DNA from: Ochromonas danica
Lineage: Eukaryota; Sar; Chrysophyceae; Chromulinales; Chromulinaceae
NCBI GenBank assembly: GCA_015146655.1
Contig: VKHL01000236.1
Location: 1-30,352 of the forward strand
Reading direction: 5' to 3'
DNA: 30,352 nucleotides
The notes below the pieces were generated by a model that did no database searches, was not told the origin of the DNA, and saw nothing but the letters and a program-made list of their open reading frames with translations. The position numbers and the translations under genes were made by a program. The number at the start of each line of letters is the position of its first letter. Position 1 is the first letter of the stretch. Below, in pieces: positions 1 through 11,600 of this stretch.

Positions 1-237
1 AAAGAGTTGTTTTCCACAAATTATTCGCTCCTTTCGGTACCTCGAGCAATTCTCTCAGAGAACGACACAATCAACCATGCAGTCAACGACAGTATTTGGA
101 TCACTAGCAATGCTTTTTTATCTGGTCGCTATGAATGGCAAGCTGTTGGTAAGCTTGTGGCAAACGATAGCTCTTCCTTTGATTCCTGTAGTATGAAGAG
201 AAGTCAGCTTGGATGTAAAGTTGTTCTTCAAAACTAA
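1..237 (+). other. Possible 3' end of an upstream coding exon
   Basis: Reading frame 1 is open from the first base of the window to a TAA at 235-237 (78 codons). Its composition is protein-like, with a stretch such as WITSNAFLSGRYEW. No family is recognised. Because it is open at the window edge it could be the terminal exon of a gene lying to the left, or chance. No polyadenylation signal or splice site was clear enough to decide. Confidence 0.2.
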
Positions 238-786
238 CTATTCCATTCGCTTTCATCATTTAGATGTGCTGGCGCTCTACTAACATGACGTTCTTCTGAT
301 CGATTAGTATTATATTATGTTGATTGAATGAGATGCTTCAAAACATGGCACTACTATAGCATTTGAACATTGCCATCATCCACCACCAACTTCTTTGTTA
401 TCACTGAGTACCTCTGTCTTCCCTAGGGAAGAAGATAGATGTATTATCATACATGAACCTCTGGATTGTCATTACTGTAGTGTGAATTATAGCATCATCA
501 ACATATTATTTGTTTCTCATATGCTTCAGACCTCAAACACACCACTCATCAAAAGCTAGAAAACTAGATTTAAACATCGCATATGACTATTGGAGAAATC
601 GAAACACCTTCTCCCCGCTTTCCTCCCAGACAAAAGAAAAACATAATGAGCTTTGTAAAGCTAAATTGAAGAAGCTCTATAATAATATCTGGATTTGGAA
701 GATCCAAAGCAATAGGAAGTCAGAAGACTTGCAAACAGAAGACTCCAAAAAGAAAAAAATAGAGGAAGCACAAATTTTGAAGAACC
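238..786. other. Intergenic and 5' leader of gene A
   Basis: No supported gene. Bases from about 722 to the ATG match the leader of the paralogue at 8565-8659 (for example the shared run ACTTGCAAACAGAAGAC), but here about 40 bp present in genes B and C just before the ATG are missing. The run therefore looks like 5' untranslated or promoter-proximal sequence duplicated with the gene. An open frame at 510-794 overlaps the gene A start in another frame and is not supported as a protein. Confidence 0.4.
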
Positions 787-3700
787 ATGCTTGATTTGAT
801 AGTTGACGGAATAAAACTACTTCAAACCATCTACACCCTTCGCAAACAATTGAATGACAATCAAGAAGCTTGTCTACTGCTTTGTGATCGAGTCCGTATT
901 TTTGACAGTTGGCTTCAAGAATGGGCAGGGAAAGATCGATATCCTGATAATGCCTCTCTGGAGATGTCCATCCAGTCCTTGCTGACCTTGTTGACTGAGA
1001 TTGGTGAGTTTGTGAGGAAGTTCACGAAGCAGGGAGGGTCTGTCTGGGGCCAAGCCAAGAGATTTGGGAAGGTGTTGTTTCTTCAGACTGTGGCAGAGAG
1101 CTTGAGTGACTTCCATCAGCGTATTGACCAGTGCGCTTCGACATTGAATATCTCCTTGACAATGTCAGCCGAAGATAAGCGGCTAGAAGAGATGGTTGCC
1201 TTGCGCAATGAGTTGAACGCGCAGAGCGAGGATCTGATTGAAGAACTACGGGAGTTTAAGAATGACCCTGGTAAGTTGAAGGAGTTGTTGGAGGCATTGA
1301 GTGAAGAGGTAGGAGAAGGCAATGTTGACATTCTGAGTGAGATTAAGTCCCTGCAGCAGAAGGCTGAGAGTCAGGACTCTTTGTCTCTGAGGGATCTCGG
1401 TGGGTTGGAAGAGAGTCTGAAGGCAAGCCATGAGGCATTGGCTGCGAAGATGGACAAGCATTATGAAGAGGTTGTTGGAGTGAAGGAAGAAGTGATGGGG
1501 GTCAGAGAGAAAGGAGACGTGATAATGGAAAAAGTGAATGAAGTGAATGTGATGATGAAGAAGAAGGTTTCTGAAGTGACCTCTCTCTCCTCCCCAATGA
1601 AGGTAATCATAGCATTTCTTTCTCTTTTATTTGCTAGCCAACAACTCTTACCTCATCATGTTGTATGTAGCTGGAGGAAGCAGTATCTTCTCCCTCTTCC
1701 AGCAAAGAGTCTGCTTCAGTCAAGAGGGAATTGTCATCGTTATCCCATGATGAGGCCATAGAGTTGTTGATCGTATTGGGGTGTAGTGCGGATCTGAAGG
1801 AGCTGTGCAAGAAGAGCTTTGAGATTCCACAGGAAGTGAATGGTCGATATCTGAATGGTGTGACGAAGGTGGAGCATTTACGTGAGATTGGAGACAATAA
1901 GTCCAGAGAACCCATATTAAACAATGTGCTGGATGACTTACAAAGGATCAAGAAGGAGGGAGTGCCTGTTGACTTGATGCAAGGGATAATAATGACCATA
2001 AGACGAAAGCTGCTTTTGCACACGGTCCATAGCAGCTTGAAACAAATGGTTGAATCGGGAGAAGTCTCTGCTTTACTAGAGCTGGAGGCTTTGGGGTCGA
2101 TTGCTAAGATTCCTGCAGAAGATATCAATCGAGGCTTTACAGCAAATCTCAGTGATGAAGAGTGGGGCAAGGCATTAGAGGTATGTGGTGTGGTAAAGTG
2201 AGAGTGAAGTGACCATCGTATAGTTAGTGTGCTTCACAACATTACCCTATTAGTGACAGAGGGTTGAGATGGAATATCTTGACAGCTTGATAGCATGTAT
2301 TATGTTGATTATGATATGATAATAATGGTGTTGGGATGTGTTGTGTAAATGGTCTGTAGGGAGTGACAGCGCTTCACATTTCAGCTGTAAAGGGTGATGT
2401 AGAGATAGTGAGATTACTGCTACTGCATCCAGAGATAGCAGTGAATACTGTGGTTGGCAAGGTAAGTAAAGAAGGGTGATCATGATGATGATTAGTTAGA
2501 AGAAGAGGAAACAATCATTTCTTATTGTTGCTGCCTCTGTTAGTTTGGATTCACTCCATTGATTCTAGCATGTTTGACTGGTCATGTGGTGGTTGTTAAG
2601 ATTCTTTTAGCAGACAGTAGAGTTGATGTTTACACGGAAGCTAAGGTAAGGAAGGCTATAGTGAATAAGTCAGATTGATGTCAGTATAGTATTGTGTATT
2701 ATCTCATGTGTGAGAGTATATGTGAGATTATATATATAGTATATGTGAGATTCTGTTATACTGTACGATAACAATGATAGAATATGGTAGAGTAACTAGT
2801 TATATATCTGAAATGTGATAGTGTTAGTAATAGTGTATATATTATTGTTCTTGTTACGATAATGAAGATCGATAATATTATGTGTTTGTTGTATGTGAAT
2901 AGAATGCAAATACTTCATTGCACTTGGCATGTTCTGGTGGTCATGTAGAGGTTGTTAAGATTCTTCTTGTAGACAGTAGAGTTGATGCTAACAAACAAAA
3001 TTGGGTAAGGAAGGTTTGTGCTGTTTTGTTATCGACATATGTCATGTTATTATAATAAAGATGATATATGATAGTTATTCTTATCCTATTATGTGTTTGT
3101 TGTATGTGAATAGGATGGCGATTCTCCGTTACACTATGCATGTAAATATGGTCGTGAAGAGGTTGTTAAGATTCTTCTAGCAGATAGTAGAGTTGATGTT
3201 AACAAGGAAGCAAAGGTAAGTAAAAGCCATTAAGTTTATGGGACTGTTATTGTGGATAGCTGATAGAGCGTTTGTGATTGTCCACAAGACTGTACTAGTA
3301 CACGATATAATAATATAGTGTAGTGCTAGTGCAGATGTACATATTAACTTGACGTTATTAACAATACTATATTGGCCTATATTAACAATGTAATGATAGA
3401 ATATGGTATAGTAACTAGTTATAGTATATGAAGTGTAATACTGTTAGTAATAGTATATATATTATTGTTATTATACTAGTAGTATATATTATTATTATTA
3501 TAGTTATGATAATGAAGATGGTACAAGTCAGTTAATCTTATATATGTTTGTTGTTTGTAAATAGAATGGAAGAACCTCGTTGCATTATGCGTGTTGGTTT
3601 GGTCGTATAGAGGTTGCTAAGATTCTTCTTGCAGATAGTAGAGTTGATGTTAACAAGTTGACTTCGGTAAGAACGGTTACTATAAGTCATGTGTGACTAT

Positions 3701-4871
3701 GATTGTATATATATGGTAATGGCAGCAGATGGATAACTGCTTGTGATTATACAATAAATGACTGTACTATTAGTATATTTATATAGTATAGCATATATTT
3801 ATGTAGTTATGTGAGATTATGTTATACTGCATGATAGCAATGTAATGATAGAATGTGATATACTACAAGTAGTAACTAGTTGTAGTATATGAAGTGTGAT
3901 AGTGTTAGTAATAGTGTATATATTATTATTATTGTTGTTATGATAATGAATATAATATATGATAGTTATTCTTATCATATTATGTGTTTGTTGTATGTGA
4001 GCAGGAAGAATATACTCCATTACACTGTGCATGTCAGAGTGGTCATGTGCAGGTTGTTAAGATTCTTCTTACAGACAGTAGAGTTGGTGTGAACAAGGAG
4101 AATAAGGTAAGAGAGGCTATTATAAGTCATGCGTGGCTATGATTGTGAATAAATCATGTGGCAGCAGAGGTTGTTGTGTTGCCAACATTAACATACAACA
4201 CTATACTATAGATCTGTGTAGTTATGATATATTCTGCATTAATACATGATAGCAATGCAATGATAGAATATGGTTGAGTAACTAGTTATAATATTTGAAG
4301 GGTACTAGTTTTATGTGGTTATCATATTATGTGTTTGTTGCTTGTTAATAGGATGGTGATACTCCATTACACTTTGTATGTTATCATGGTCATGTTGAGG
4401 TTGTGAAGATTCTTCTTGCAGACAGTAGAGTTGATGTTAACAAACAGAATAAGGTAAGTAAGGCTTGTACAGTGTTTTGTTATTGTCATGTCTATGTTAA
4501 TAAGTGGAATAAGCAAGAAGAGGTTATTGTTGTCTTATATATAACTATTACAATTACATTGTATGGTAGTATTTGTATATGTTGTTTATAACTATACTAT
4601 ACTATATTATACTATACTATACTATACCTAGCTATCTGTGTTATGTTTTTGTGTTGTACAATTACAATATTTTGTATGAGAACAATCAAATTAGGCAAGA
4701 TGTTGTAGTCATGCTCTCTGTTGTCTTGTTATTGTTATGGTGTTGAATTAGAGAGGAAAAACTGCTTTGGATGTGGCAAGAACAAAAGAGATTAAAACAC
4801 TTCTGAGGGAACATGAATCAACAGGGAAGAAGAGTAGCAGTTGGTGGGGATGGTTTGGTAAATCAAGATAG
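787..4871 (+). CDS. Gene A: MLKL/HeLo-like bundle, coiled coil, SAM-like domain, ankyrin repeats (no kinase)
   Basis: Ten exons with GT-AG phase 0 introns: 787-1602, 1671-2180, 2360-2461, 2544-2645, 2903-3004, 3114-3215, 3565-3666, 4005-4106, 4352-4453, 4752-4871. The predicted protein has 719 residues. Residues 1-125 form a predicted helical bundle resembling the MLKL N-terminal/HeLo-type domain (MLDLIVDG start, QLNDNQEACLLLCDRV, later FHQRIDQC). Residues 126-270 are charged coiled coil. Exon 2 (273-442) has a SAM-like core (LSHDEAIELLIVLGC to LREIGD) and a helical linker. Exons 3-9 each encode one complete 34-residue ankyrin repeat of the type GHVEVVKILLADSRVDVN. The last exon has half a repeat and an aromatic tail, SSSWWGWFGKSR. 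The start was chosen because the same GAAGAACC-ATG context is kept in all three paralogues. It lacks the kinase of gene C. The domain calls are by eye; a death-effector or sensor role is inference. Confidence 0.8.
4586..4627. repeat. Pentanucleotide ACTAT/TATAC microsatellite in the last intron of gene A
   Basis: Short run of TATAC-type pentamers in intron 4454-4751. The same microsatellite, greatly expanded, sits in the matching last intron of gene B (17876-18021), and the sequence on both sides is also shared, so the two introns are homologous. Confidence 0.7.
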
Positions 4872-4924
4872 AAGAATCAGTAACGTGGGATCTGGGTCGA
4901 CAGTAACGTAGAATAATGCGAAAA

Positions 4925-5605
4925 TGTATAGATTTTCTCCATTTCCTTTGGAGGTTTGGACATTTTCAGAAAGATTGGGCAAGTTTTGTGAGTTCATTCC
5001 AACCGACCGACTGTTCACCGTTTCCTCATCCTGTGCTTGTGCTTGTGGCTGTGCTTGTGCTTGTCCTTTCATTTCTGTGTTCTTTGTGACTGAAGGCCTT
5101 GACAGCGCCAAAGACAATCTTTTTGAATGCTGAAGGGATCGACCCACCTTTCTTGTGTTTCTTGGAATGGTTAGCCATACCTTGCACCTCTGCCATCCCT
5201 TCGGCAACATGGCTTTCACTTTCACTTTCACTTGCATTATTGTCGATTCCATGACTGATGGGGTTGTTACCATCGTCAATGCTATCCACAACAACACTTT
5301 TACCAGCACTACTGCGATTAAGATCACTGCTCAGGGACTCCCTGCTCTTAGAAACCACTCCCTACTCATTTTCCTCCTCTTCGTCTGGTTCGTCGAAGTA
5401 CTGTTTTTGCTTTTTCAGAGGAGATGAGATGAGTTGGGCGTAGTTGAGGTGGACTCAAGTTCAATATTGGTCAACGAGAATGTGATCATCTTCTAATTCA
5501 TAAAAGGCATGACAAAATGCTGACGGCTTTGTCTCAACTACATAATGGTCAGAATGACATTGATAATAACTAGGTGGATTCTCTTTGATAAAGTCCTACA
5601 TCATC
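4925..5605 (-). pseudogene. Broken coding-like fragment, family unknown
   Basis: The minus strand is strongly coding-like over about 650 bp. It has an acidic stretch (DEPDEEEEN), a Ser-rich stretch (NNASESESESH), a basic helix (AFKKIVFGAVKAFSHK) and an upstream segment with CHAFYELEDDHILV. These lie in more than one frame with interruptions, and no single open frame covers them. Either unpredicted short introns separate them or this is a decayed gene. The CHAFYELE segment faintly recalls the alpha-kinase motif with AF-H-YE spacing, but that is too weak to call. The region begins about 50 bp beyond the gene A stop, in convergent orientation. Confidence 0.3.
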
Positions 5606-5924
5606 ATGTCCAGACAAGACAGAGATGTGGACCACAATTGCGGCGAGGTGGAACTTCCCAATACGACGAGGTGGAACTTCGCTTCACCTTGTCTTGCAGG
5701 TGATGATTCTCTTCGTGACTACCATTACCACAGAAGGACATCACCAGCAGAAATGCAGCAGTCCGTCCTCTTCTTCGCCTGGGAGTGAGCTTGTCTGCTG
5801 CTGGCCTGCCAACTCCTTTCCATCTTGGTGCCAGCTATCAGCTACTCATAACCCCTCATGAAGCCCTGGCTTGAGTAGTGGTGGTGCTGCTCTAGCAGCT
5901 GTCACTACTGCTTTGGAGGTGTAG
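5606..5924 (+). other. Possible upstream exon(s) of the unrecognised gene ending at 6657
   Basis: A candidate 51 bp exon at 5734-5784 is bounded by a pyrimidine-containing CCATTACCACAG acceptor and a strong GTGAGC donor. It would join in phase 0 to an exon starting at 5925, after a GTGTAG acceptor. It reads KDITSRNAAVRPLLRLG. Upstream of it, 5609-5700 contains a direct repeat of the unit GAGGTGGAACTTC. The assignment rests only on splice-site appearance and phase. Confidence 0.25.
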
Positions 5925-6657
5925 CAGGAGGACAGTGGTGGTAGAGGCAGTGGTAGAGGCAGTGGCCCCCCACGGGTCTGGGAAGTCTCCCCAGTCGAGG
6001 GGTCTGTCTACATCTCCAAGCAATGTTGTGACTACGGAGCCAGACTGACTCTTCGCAAAGCCTTGGATGAGACATTGAATCACCGCCCTGCCCCCTGCAC
6101 TGTTGCCTTCACCTCTATTCGCCTACCCACTACTGCCCTACCCTCCTGTATAGTAGAGAGTGTCTTCGCCCATCAGTAAGGAAGATGTCATCGACTGTCT
6201 ACGAGCATCATGTAGTATTCCCTTCTATTTCAAATAAATAGAAATAAATAACTAATCACCTCTGGGTGGTAACTCGAGGAATGAAGTGTATTGATGGGTA
6301 CTTCTCAGTTCATCCTTCACGCTTTGGTTGTCCTCCTACCCAAGCGACTGAGAGAGAGATCATCATCTCTCCCTACTGCCCTACTGCCCTGCCTCACTGA
6401 CTCAACTTGACCCTTACAGAAGTCGTCCTACAGGCAGTGAGGTGGAGTACGATGTCATCACACCTGACCTACTCGATGAAACAGCTTGGCCTTTCTCCTT
6501 GCCAGAGATACTGCGCATGTCCTTCACTGCTCCAGCCTCCAGTCGTGATCCAAGTCGTCCTATTAGTGATGATGAGATCGTAGAGAAGTATGAGAAGCAC
6601 TATCAAGCTGGTCAGGAGGCAGTGACTGTCTGGCATGCCACCAAGAAGGCTTGGTAG
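5925..6657 (+). CDS. Unrecognised protein, at least two exons
   Basis: Two coding-like exons, 5925-6176 and 6420-6657 (stop TAG). The intron is 6177-6419, with a GTAAGG donor and a CTGAC branch-like motif before a CCTTACAG acceptor. Splicing joins CA|A in phase 2 and keeps one frame, which supports the model. The first exon starts Gly/Ser-rich (GGRGSGRGSG) and then reads VYISKQCCDYGARLTLRKAL. The second contains EVEYDVITPDLLDE and ends VWHATKKAW. I do not recognise the family and assign no function. The 5' end is uncertain and may lie at 5734 or further left. Base composition is richer in GC than the flanking ankyrin introns. Confidence 0.45.
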
Positions 6658-7112
6658 TGCATAAGGAGAGGTGATGGTGGAGGAGGAGTGTTGTATAGCA
6701 TCGTGTACCAGCTAGACGTGTTTAGCGCCACTTGCTAGACTTGTTGGTTACACTATGCTATGCGAGGGTGTGTTTCACTATACTATGTTAGGTTAGGGTG
6801 TGCTATGCTGCGCTATGTTATGGTGTGTCGTGATAGTGGGAATGTGATGATGCTATCATAGTATCATAGTACCATGTTGATGTATGACCTGCAGTAGTTA
6901 GTTACTGATTACATTCAATCATCTAGCACCAGCAGTAGTTCTCTATTACCATACCTAGACTATCATCTCTTGACGAAGAGGAGGAAAAATTGAGCCTCAA
7001 ATCATGACATTATAGAAAAGCAGATGAGATTGCAGTTTTTGCGCAGTTCGGCAGCTTCACAGAAACAATGATAGGAGCTCTTCGACTGCTCATTTCAACA
7101 AGCATTTCGTGG
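6658..7112. other. Intergenic, no gene seen
   Basis: No supported coding sequence. Around 6740-6840 there are loosely repeated CTATGTTAGG/CTATGCTATG-like words, a degenerate short-period repeat. Nothing else stands out. Confidence 0.4.
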
Positions 7113-7260
7113 AGAATAGAATGACGTGAGGTTTTTAAGATTCATTCCCTTTGAGAGGAGAAATCAGAAATCCAATCCAAGCATTGTTTTCGGAAGTATC
7201 TTTGGGCCGAGAACAAGATCGAGACCGAAAGAAGAAAACCCCCCCACGTCATTCTATTCT
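7113..7260. repeat. 148 bp segment bounded by inverted repeats (MITE-like)
   Basis: AGAATAGAATGACGTG at 7113-7128 is the exact reverse complement of 7245-7260. The match extends inward three more bases with one mismatch. The interior has no open frame of note. Size and terminal inverted repeats resemble a miniature inverted-repeat element. No convincing target-site duplication is visible next to the arms, so it could also be a chance or regulatory hairpin. Confidence 0.4.
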
Positions 7261-7356
7261 TAGTTAAGTATTATAAACTTATTCGTAGAGATTAGTCGGA
7301 GATATTGAGTTGTTGTGCCTATCGAACTGCACGATTGATCTAGATCGTCCGAAAAA

Positions 7357-7548
7357 TTAATTGTTGGGCCTTTGAGGTAAATTGCTCTTCGATTTTCTTG
7401 ATATTAAGATTCTAACAGTTCTATTAATAGATTGTCTTGCTATTGGAAGTGTTTTGTGGGCTGTGGATCTCTGAAACCCGAGCATGTAATCGTCGTATAG
7501 CTGGTCTGTCACTTTCGAGCTGCCATCACCAAGAGAGATGAAGATCAA
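7357..7548 (-). other. Weak open reading frame, unrecognised
   Basis: A 63-codon minus-strand frame of plausible composition (DDYMLGFQRSTAHKTL, then a basic C-terminal end). A possible acceptor, GGTGATGGCAG, lies inside it. No family is recognised and no flanking exons could be placed. The plus strand of the same stretch shows nothing. Confidence 0.15.
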
Positions 7549-7799
7549 AATGCCTAAAAGAGGTGCAAGAACTGTTCTATTAATCTTCCTCTACCTGATC
7601 CTCCCCACCACCCTCTCCGGGGTCCACAACTATTAACTCTCCAAGACCTACAAACTCTTTACTTCTGTGTATTAGACTGATGTTTCTAGCAGTTGGGGGG
7701 TTATTATTAGATAGTCGTTGATTGGTTAGCTATGTTAGCACTACTTAACGGGAGTAGCCGGGAAAAGTCAGCTTAACTTAAAGTGAACGCCATTGCAAC

Positions 7800-8160
7800 A
7801 GAAGGATTTGGAATGTATCTGCATTGAAACTACGAGAGAAATGATTGTCGGATGATGGTCAAACAGCATGGCGCCACATTAATGAGTGCAGGCACTGAAT
7901 GATCGTCGCGGCTTTCGGGAGCGCAAGCATCCTTTGCCCGCAACGACTCCAAATCTTTGATCGAGGCTTCGCCCTCTGAGACGGCACCTTTCTCGAGCGG
8001 TGACTCGTCTCGTCGCCCTTCTGGCCTTCACACTCTCTGCATCATCAGAAACATCAGACCAATCGATATCTTCTTCTTCTTCCACTCCAGTACTTAGCTG
8101 CGACCTTTGTATCAACCTCGATGCGCTTCGTTCTGGTTGCTTTTCTACCTTTCATGGAAA
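7800..8160 (-). pseudogene. Broken coding-like fragment, family unknown
   Basis: The minus strand reads as protein-like in more than one frame. It has a basic start near 8150 (MKGRKATRTKR), an acidic segment (EEEEDIDWSDVSDDAESV), an Arg-rich segment, then EGEASIKDLESLRAKDACA. The local GC content is higher than around it. The frames do not connect, so it is either a decayed gene or mobile-element fragment, or exons whose introns I cannot place. Confidence 0.25.
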
Positions 8161-8564
8161 TGATCTCCGATAACCAATGGATTCCATGGAATTCCTCTGT
8201 GGAAATCGAAAAACTATGTATGTCTCAGTTTGGCTTACAACTTCTGTATCTTAGAAAGAATTTGATTGCGGTTCTAACGCGCTATCGTAAGCTTTCTACT
8301 ATCTATTGTGTGTTGAGTAATCCAGTAATCGGTCTCCAAATCTTACAAAGCGTTTGTCGGGTTTCGCCATTTTGCCGGGTTTTGCCACATACTCCAGTTA
8401 AACTCCTGGATGAACACACGCTTGTTAAACGCGTTTTATCGACACGAAAAGCCCGAAATACGAAAGGCCTTCCTGTGAGGCGGAAATGCCGTGACGAGGA
8501 GAGAGCATTCAAGAAGCCGGCAGAAAACAACAGGGTAGACTCGTTGATCCAGCGATCATAAGAC
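8161..8564. other. Unresolved stretch before gene B
   Basis: Both strands carry overlapping open frames (a 146-codon plus-strand frame from 8121 to 8561 and a minus-strand frame over 8303-8600). Neither has a recognisable domain, and they are partly mirror images of each other's composition, so neither is called as a gene. Confidence 0.2.
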
Positions 8565-8659
8565 TTGCAAACAGAAGACACCCTAAAGAAAAAAATTGAG
8601 GAAGCACAAAGAAAAATCACTGTGAAGAAGAAAAATAATTTATCCAATTGAGAAGAACC
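8565..8659 (+). promoter_or_regulatory. Conserved 5' leader of gene B, shared with genes A and C
   Basis: The A-rich, purine-rich stretch ending GAGAAGAACC-ATG is nearly identical to 26763-26815 before gene C. Its left part matches 722-786 before gene A. Conservation outside the coding frame suggests 5' UTR or core-promoter sequence carried along in the gene duplications. No TATA box could be assigned with confidence. Confidence 0.4.
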
Positions 8660-11600
8660 ATGCTTGATTTGATAGTTGACGGTATCCAGCTGCTTCAAGT
8701 CATCTACACCCTTCGCAAACAATTGAATGACAAGCAAGAAGCTTGTCTACTGCTGTGTGATCGAGTTCGTATTTTTGACAGTTGGCTTCAAGAATGGGCA
8801 GGGAAAGATCGATTCCCTGATAATGCCTCTCTGGAGATGTCCATCCAGTCCTTGCTGACCTTGTTGACTGAGATCGGTGAGTTTGTGAGGAAGTTCACGA
8901 AACAGGGAGGGCCTGTCTGGGGTCAAGCCAAGAGAGCGACGAAGAAGGTCTTCTTTCGCCAGACTGTGGCAGAGAGCTTGAATGACTTCCATAAGCGTAT
9001 TGACCAGTGTGCTTCGGCATTAAATATCTGCTTGACGATGTCAGCCGAAGATAAGCGACGAGAAGAGATGGTTGCCTTGCGCAATGAGTTGAATGCTCAG
9101 AGCGAGGATCTGATGGCAGAACTACGGGAGTTGAAGAGTGACCCTGGGAAGTTGAAGGAGTTGTTGAAGGGGTTGAGAGAAGAGGTAGGAGAAGGCAATG
9201 TTGCCATTTTGAGGGAGATAAAGTCACTGCAACAGAAGATGGAGAGTCAGGACCCCTTGTCTCTGAGGGATCTCGGTGGGTTGGAAGAGAGTCTGAAGGC
9301 AAGCAATGAGGCATTGGCTGCGAAGATGGACAAGCATTATGAAGAGGTTGTTGGAGTGAAGGAAGAAGTGATGGGGGTCAGACAGAAAGGAGAAGTGATA
9401 TTGGAAAAAGTGAATGAAGTGAATGTGATGATGAAAAAGAAGGTTTCTGAAGTGACCTCTCTCTCCTCCCCAATGAAGGTAATCATGACATCTCTTTCTC
9501 TTTATTGCTAGCCAACAACTCTTACCTCATCATTGTGTATGCAGCTGGAGGAAGCAGCATCGTCTCCCTCTTCCAGCAAAGAGTCTGCTTTAGTCAAGAG
9601 GGAATTGTCATCGTTATCCCATGATAAAGCGATAGAGTTGTTGATCGTATTAGGATGCAGTGTGGATCTGGAGGAGCTGTGCAAGAATAGCTTTGAGAGT
9701 CCAGAGGAAGTGAATGGTCGATATCTGAATGGTGTGACGAAGGTGGAGCATTTACGTGAGATTGGTGACAATAACTCCAGAGAGCCAAAATTAAATAATG
9801 TGCTTCGTGACTTGCAAAGGATCCAGCAGGAGGGAGTGCCACTTGATCTGATGCAAGAGATACGAGTTAAACTGCTTTTGTCAATGGTCAAAAGCAGCTT
9901 GCAACCAATGGTTGAATCGGGAGAAGTGTCTCTTTTGCAAGAGCTGGAGGCTTTGGGTTCAGTGGCTAAGATTCCTGCAGAGGATATCAATCGAGGCTTT
10001 ACAGCAGATCTCAGTGATGAAAAGTGGGGCAAAGGATTAGAGGTATGTGGTGTGGTAAAGTGAGAGTGGAGTGACCATCGTATAGCTAGTGTGCTTCACA
10101 ACATCACCCTATTAGTGACGTCTTGATAGCATGTAATATGTTGATTATGATATGATAATAATGGTATTGGGATGTGTTGTGTAAATGATCTGTAGGGAGT
10201 GACAGCGCTTCACATTTCAGCTGCAAAGGGTGATACACAGATAGTGAGACTACTGCTACTGCATCCAGAGATAGCCGTGGATGCTATGGATAGCAAGGTA
10301 AGTGAAGGATGATCATGATGATTAGTTGGAAGAAGAGGAAGCAATCATTTATTGTTGCTCCTGTCTGTTATGTTAGTTCAGATACACTCCATTGTTTATC
10401 TATTACTTTATGTGAATAATGAATTCTATGGATATACGTTCAATAATTGGTTAGCATAGGTGATATAGCTGTAATGATGCCCACATGACTACAGTATAAT
10501 CTAGCGCATGTTTATGTGGCTGTGTGTGTATTATTATTATTGTTATTATTATTTTTATTTTTATTTTTATTATCATTATTATTATATTATGTGTTTGTTG
10601 TATGTGAATAGTATGGATATACTCCATTACACTTTGCAAGTGAGAAGGGTCATGAAGAAGTTGTGAAGATTCTTCTAGCAGACAGTAGAGTTGATGTTAA
10701 CAAAGAAGAGTTGGTAAGTAAGGCTTGTACAGTGTTTTGTTATTGTCATGTCTATGTTAATAAGTAGAATAAGCAAGAAGAGGTTATTGTTGTCTTATAT
10801 ATAACTATTTCAATTACATTGTATGGTAGTATTTGTATATGTTGTTGATGACTATACTGTTCTTTACCTAGCTATCTGTGTTTCCTATTTATACTCAAGC
10901 TGTATAAGCGATATAGCATTGTTATTGTTGTCTAAGACTACAGCTTAGTATCAATGATTGTAGTTATGTTAGATTCTGTTATACTGTATAATAATAGCAA
11001 TGTAATGATAGAATATGGTCTAGTAACTAGTTGTAGTATATGAAGTGTAATAGTGTTAGTAATAGTGTATATATTATTATTATTGTTATGATAATGAATA
11101 TGATATATGATAGTTATTCTTATTATATTATATGTTTGTTGTATGTGAATAGAATCGATATACTCCATTACACTATGCTTGTGAGAATGGTCATGTAGAA
11201 GTTGTTAAAATTCTTCTAGCAGACAGTAGAGTTGATGTTAACAGGCAGAATAAGGTAAGTAAGGCTTGTACAGTGTTTTGTTATTGTCATGTATATGTTA
11301 ATAAGTAGAATAAGCAAGAAGAGGTTATTGTTGTCTCATATATAACTATTTCAATTACATTGTATGGTAGTATTTGTATATGTTGTTTATAACTATACTA
11401 TACTATACCTAGCTATCTGTGTTTCGTATTACCACATGAGCTATAGAAGTAATATGTGAATTGTTATTATTGTCTAAGACTAGAGCATATCTATTATCGT
11501 ATATGATAGTAGTATAGTATATCTAGTTATGTGAGGTGTTGTGTGATAGCAATGTAATGATAGAATATGGTATTGTAACTAATTGCAGTATATGAAGTGT

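Noticed and set aside
1116-1461. Minus-strand frames inside exon 1 of genes A, B and C
   Set aside because: They are shadows of the conserved coding exon and have no recognisable domain.
1603-1761. Extension of the gene A first open frame to 1761
   Set aside because: It runs through a GTAATC...TGTAG intron conserved in all three paralogues; the next exon starts at 1671 in the frame of the SAM-like domain.
5460-5600. Alpha-kinase-like motif (CHAFYELEDDHILV) on the minus strand
   Set aside because: Only loose spacing similarity, no following glycine-rich or zinc-binding motifs, and the surrounding frame is broken.
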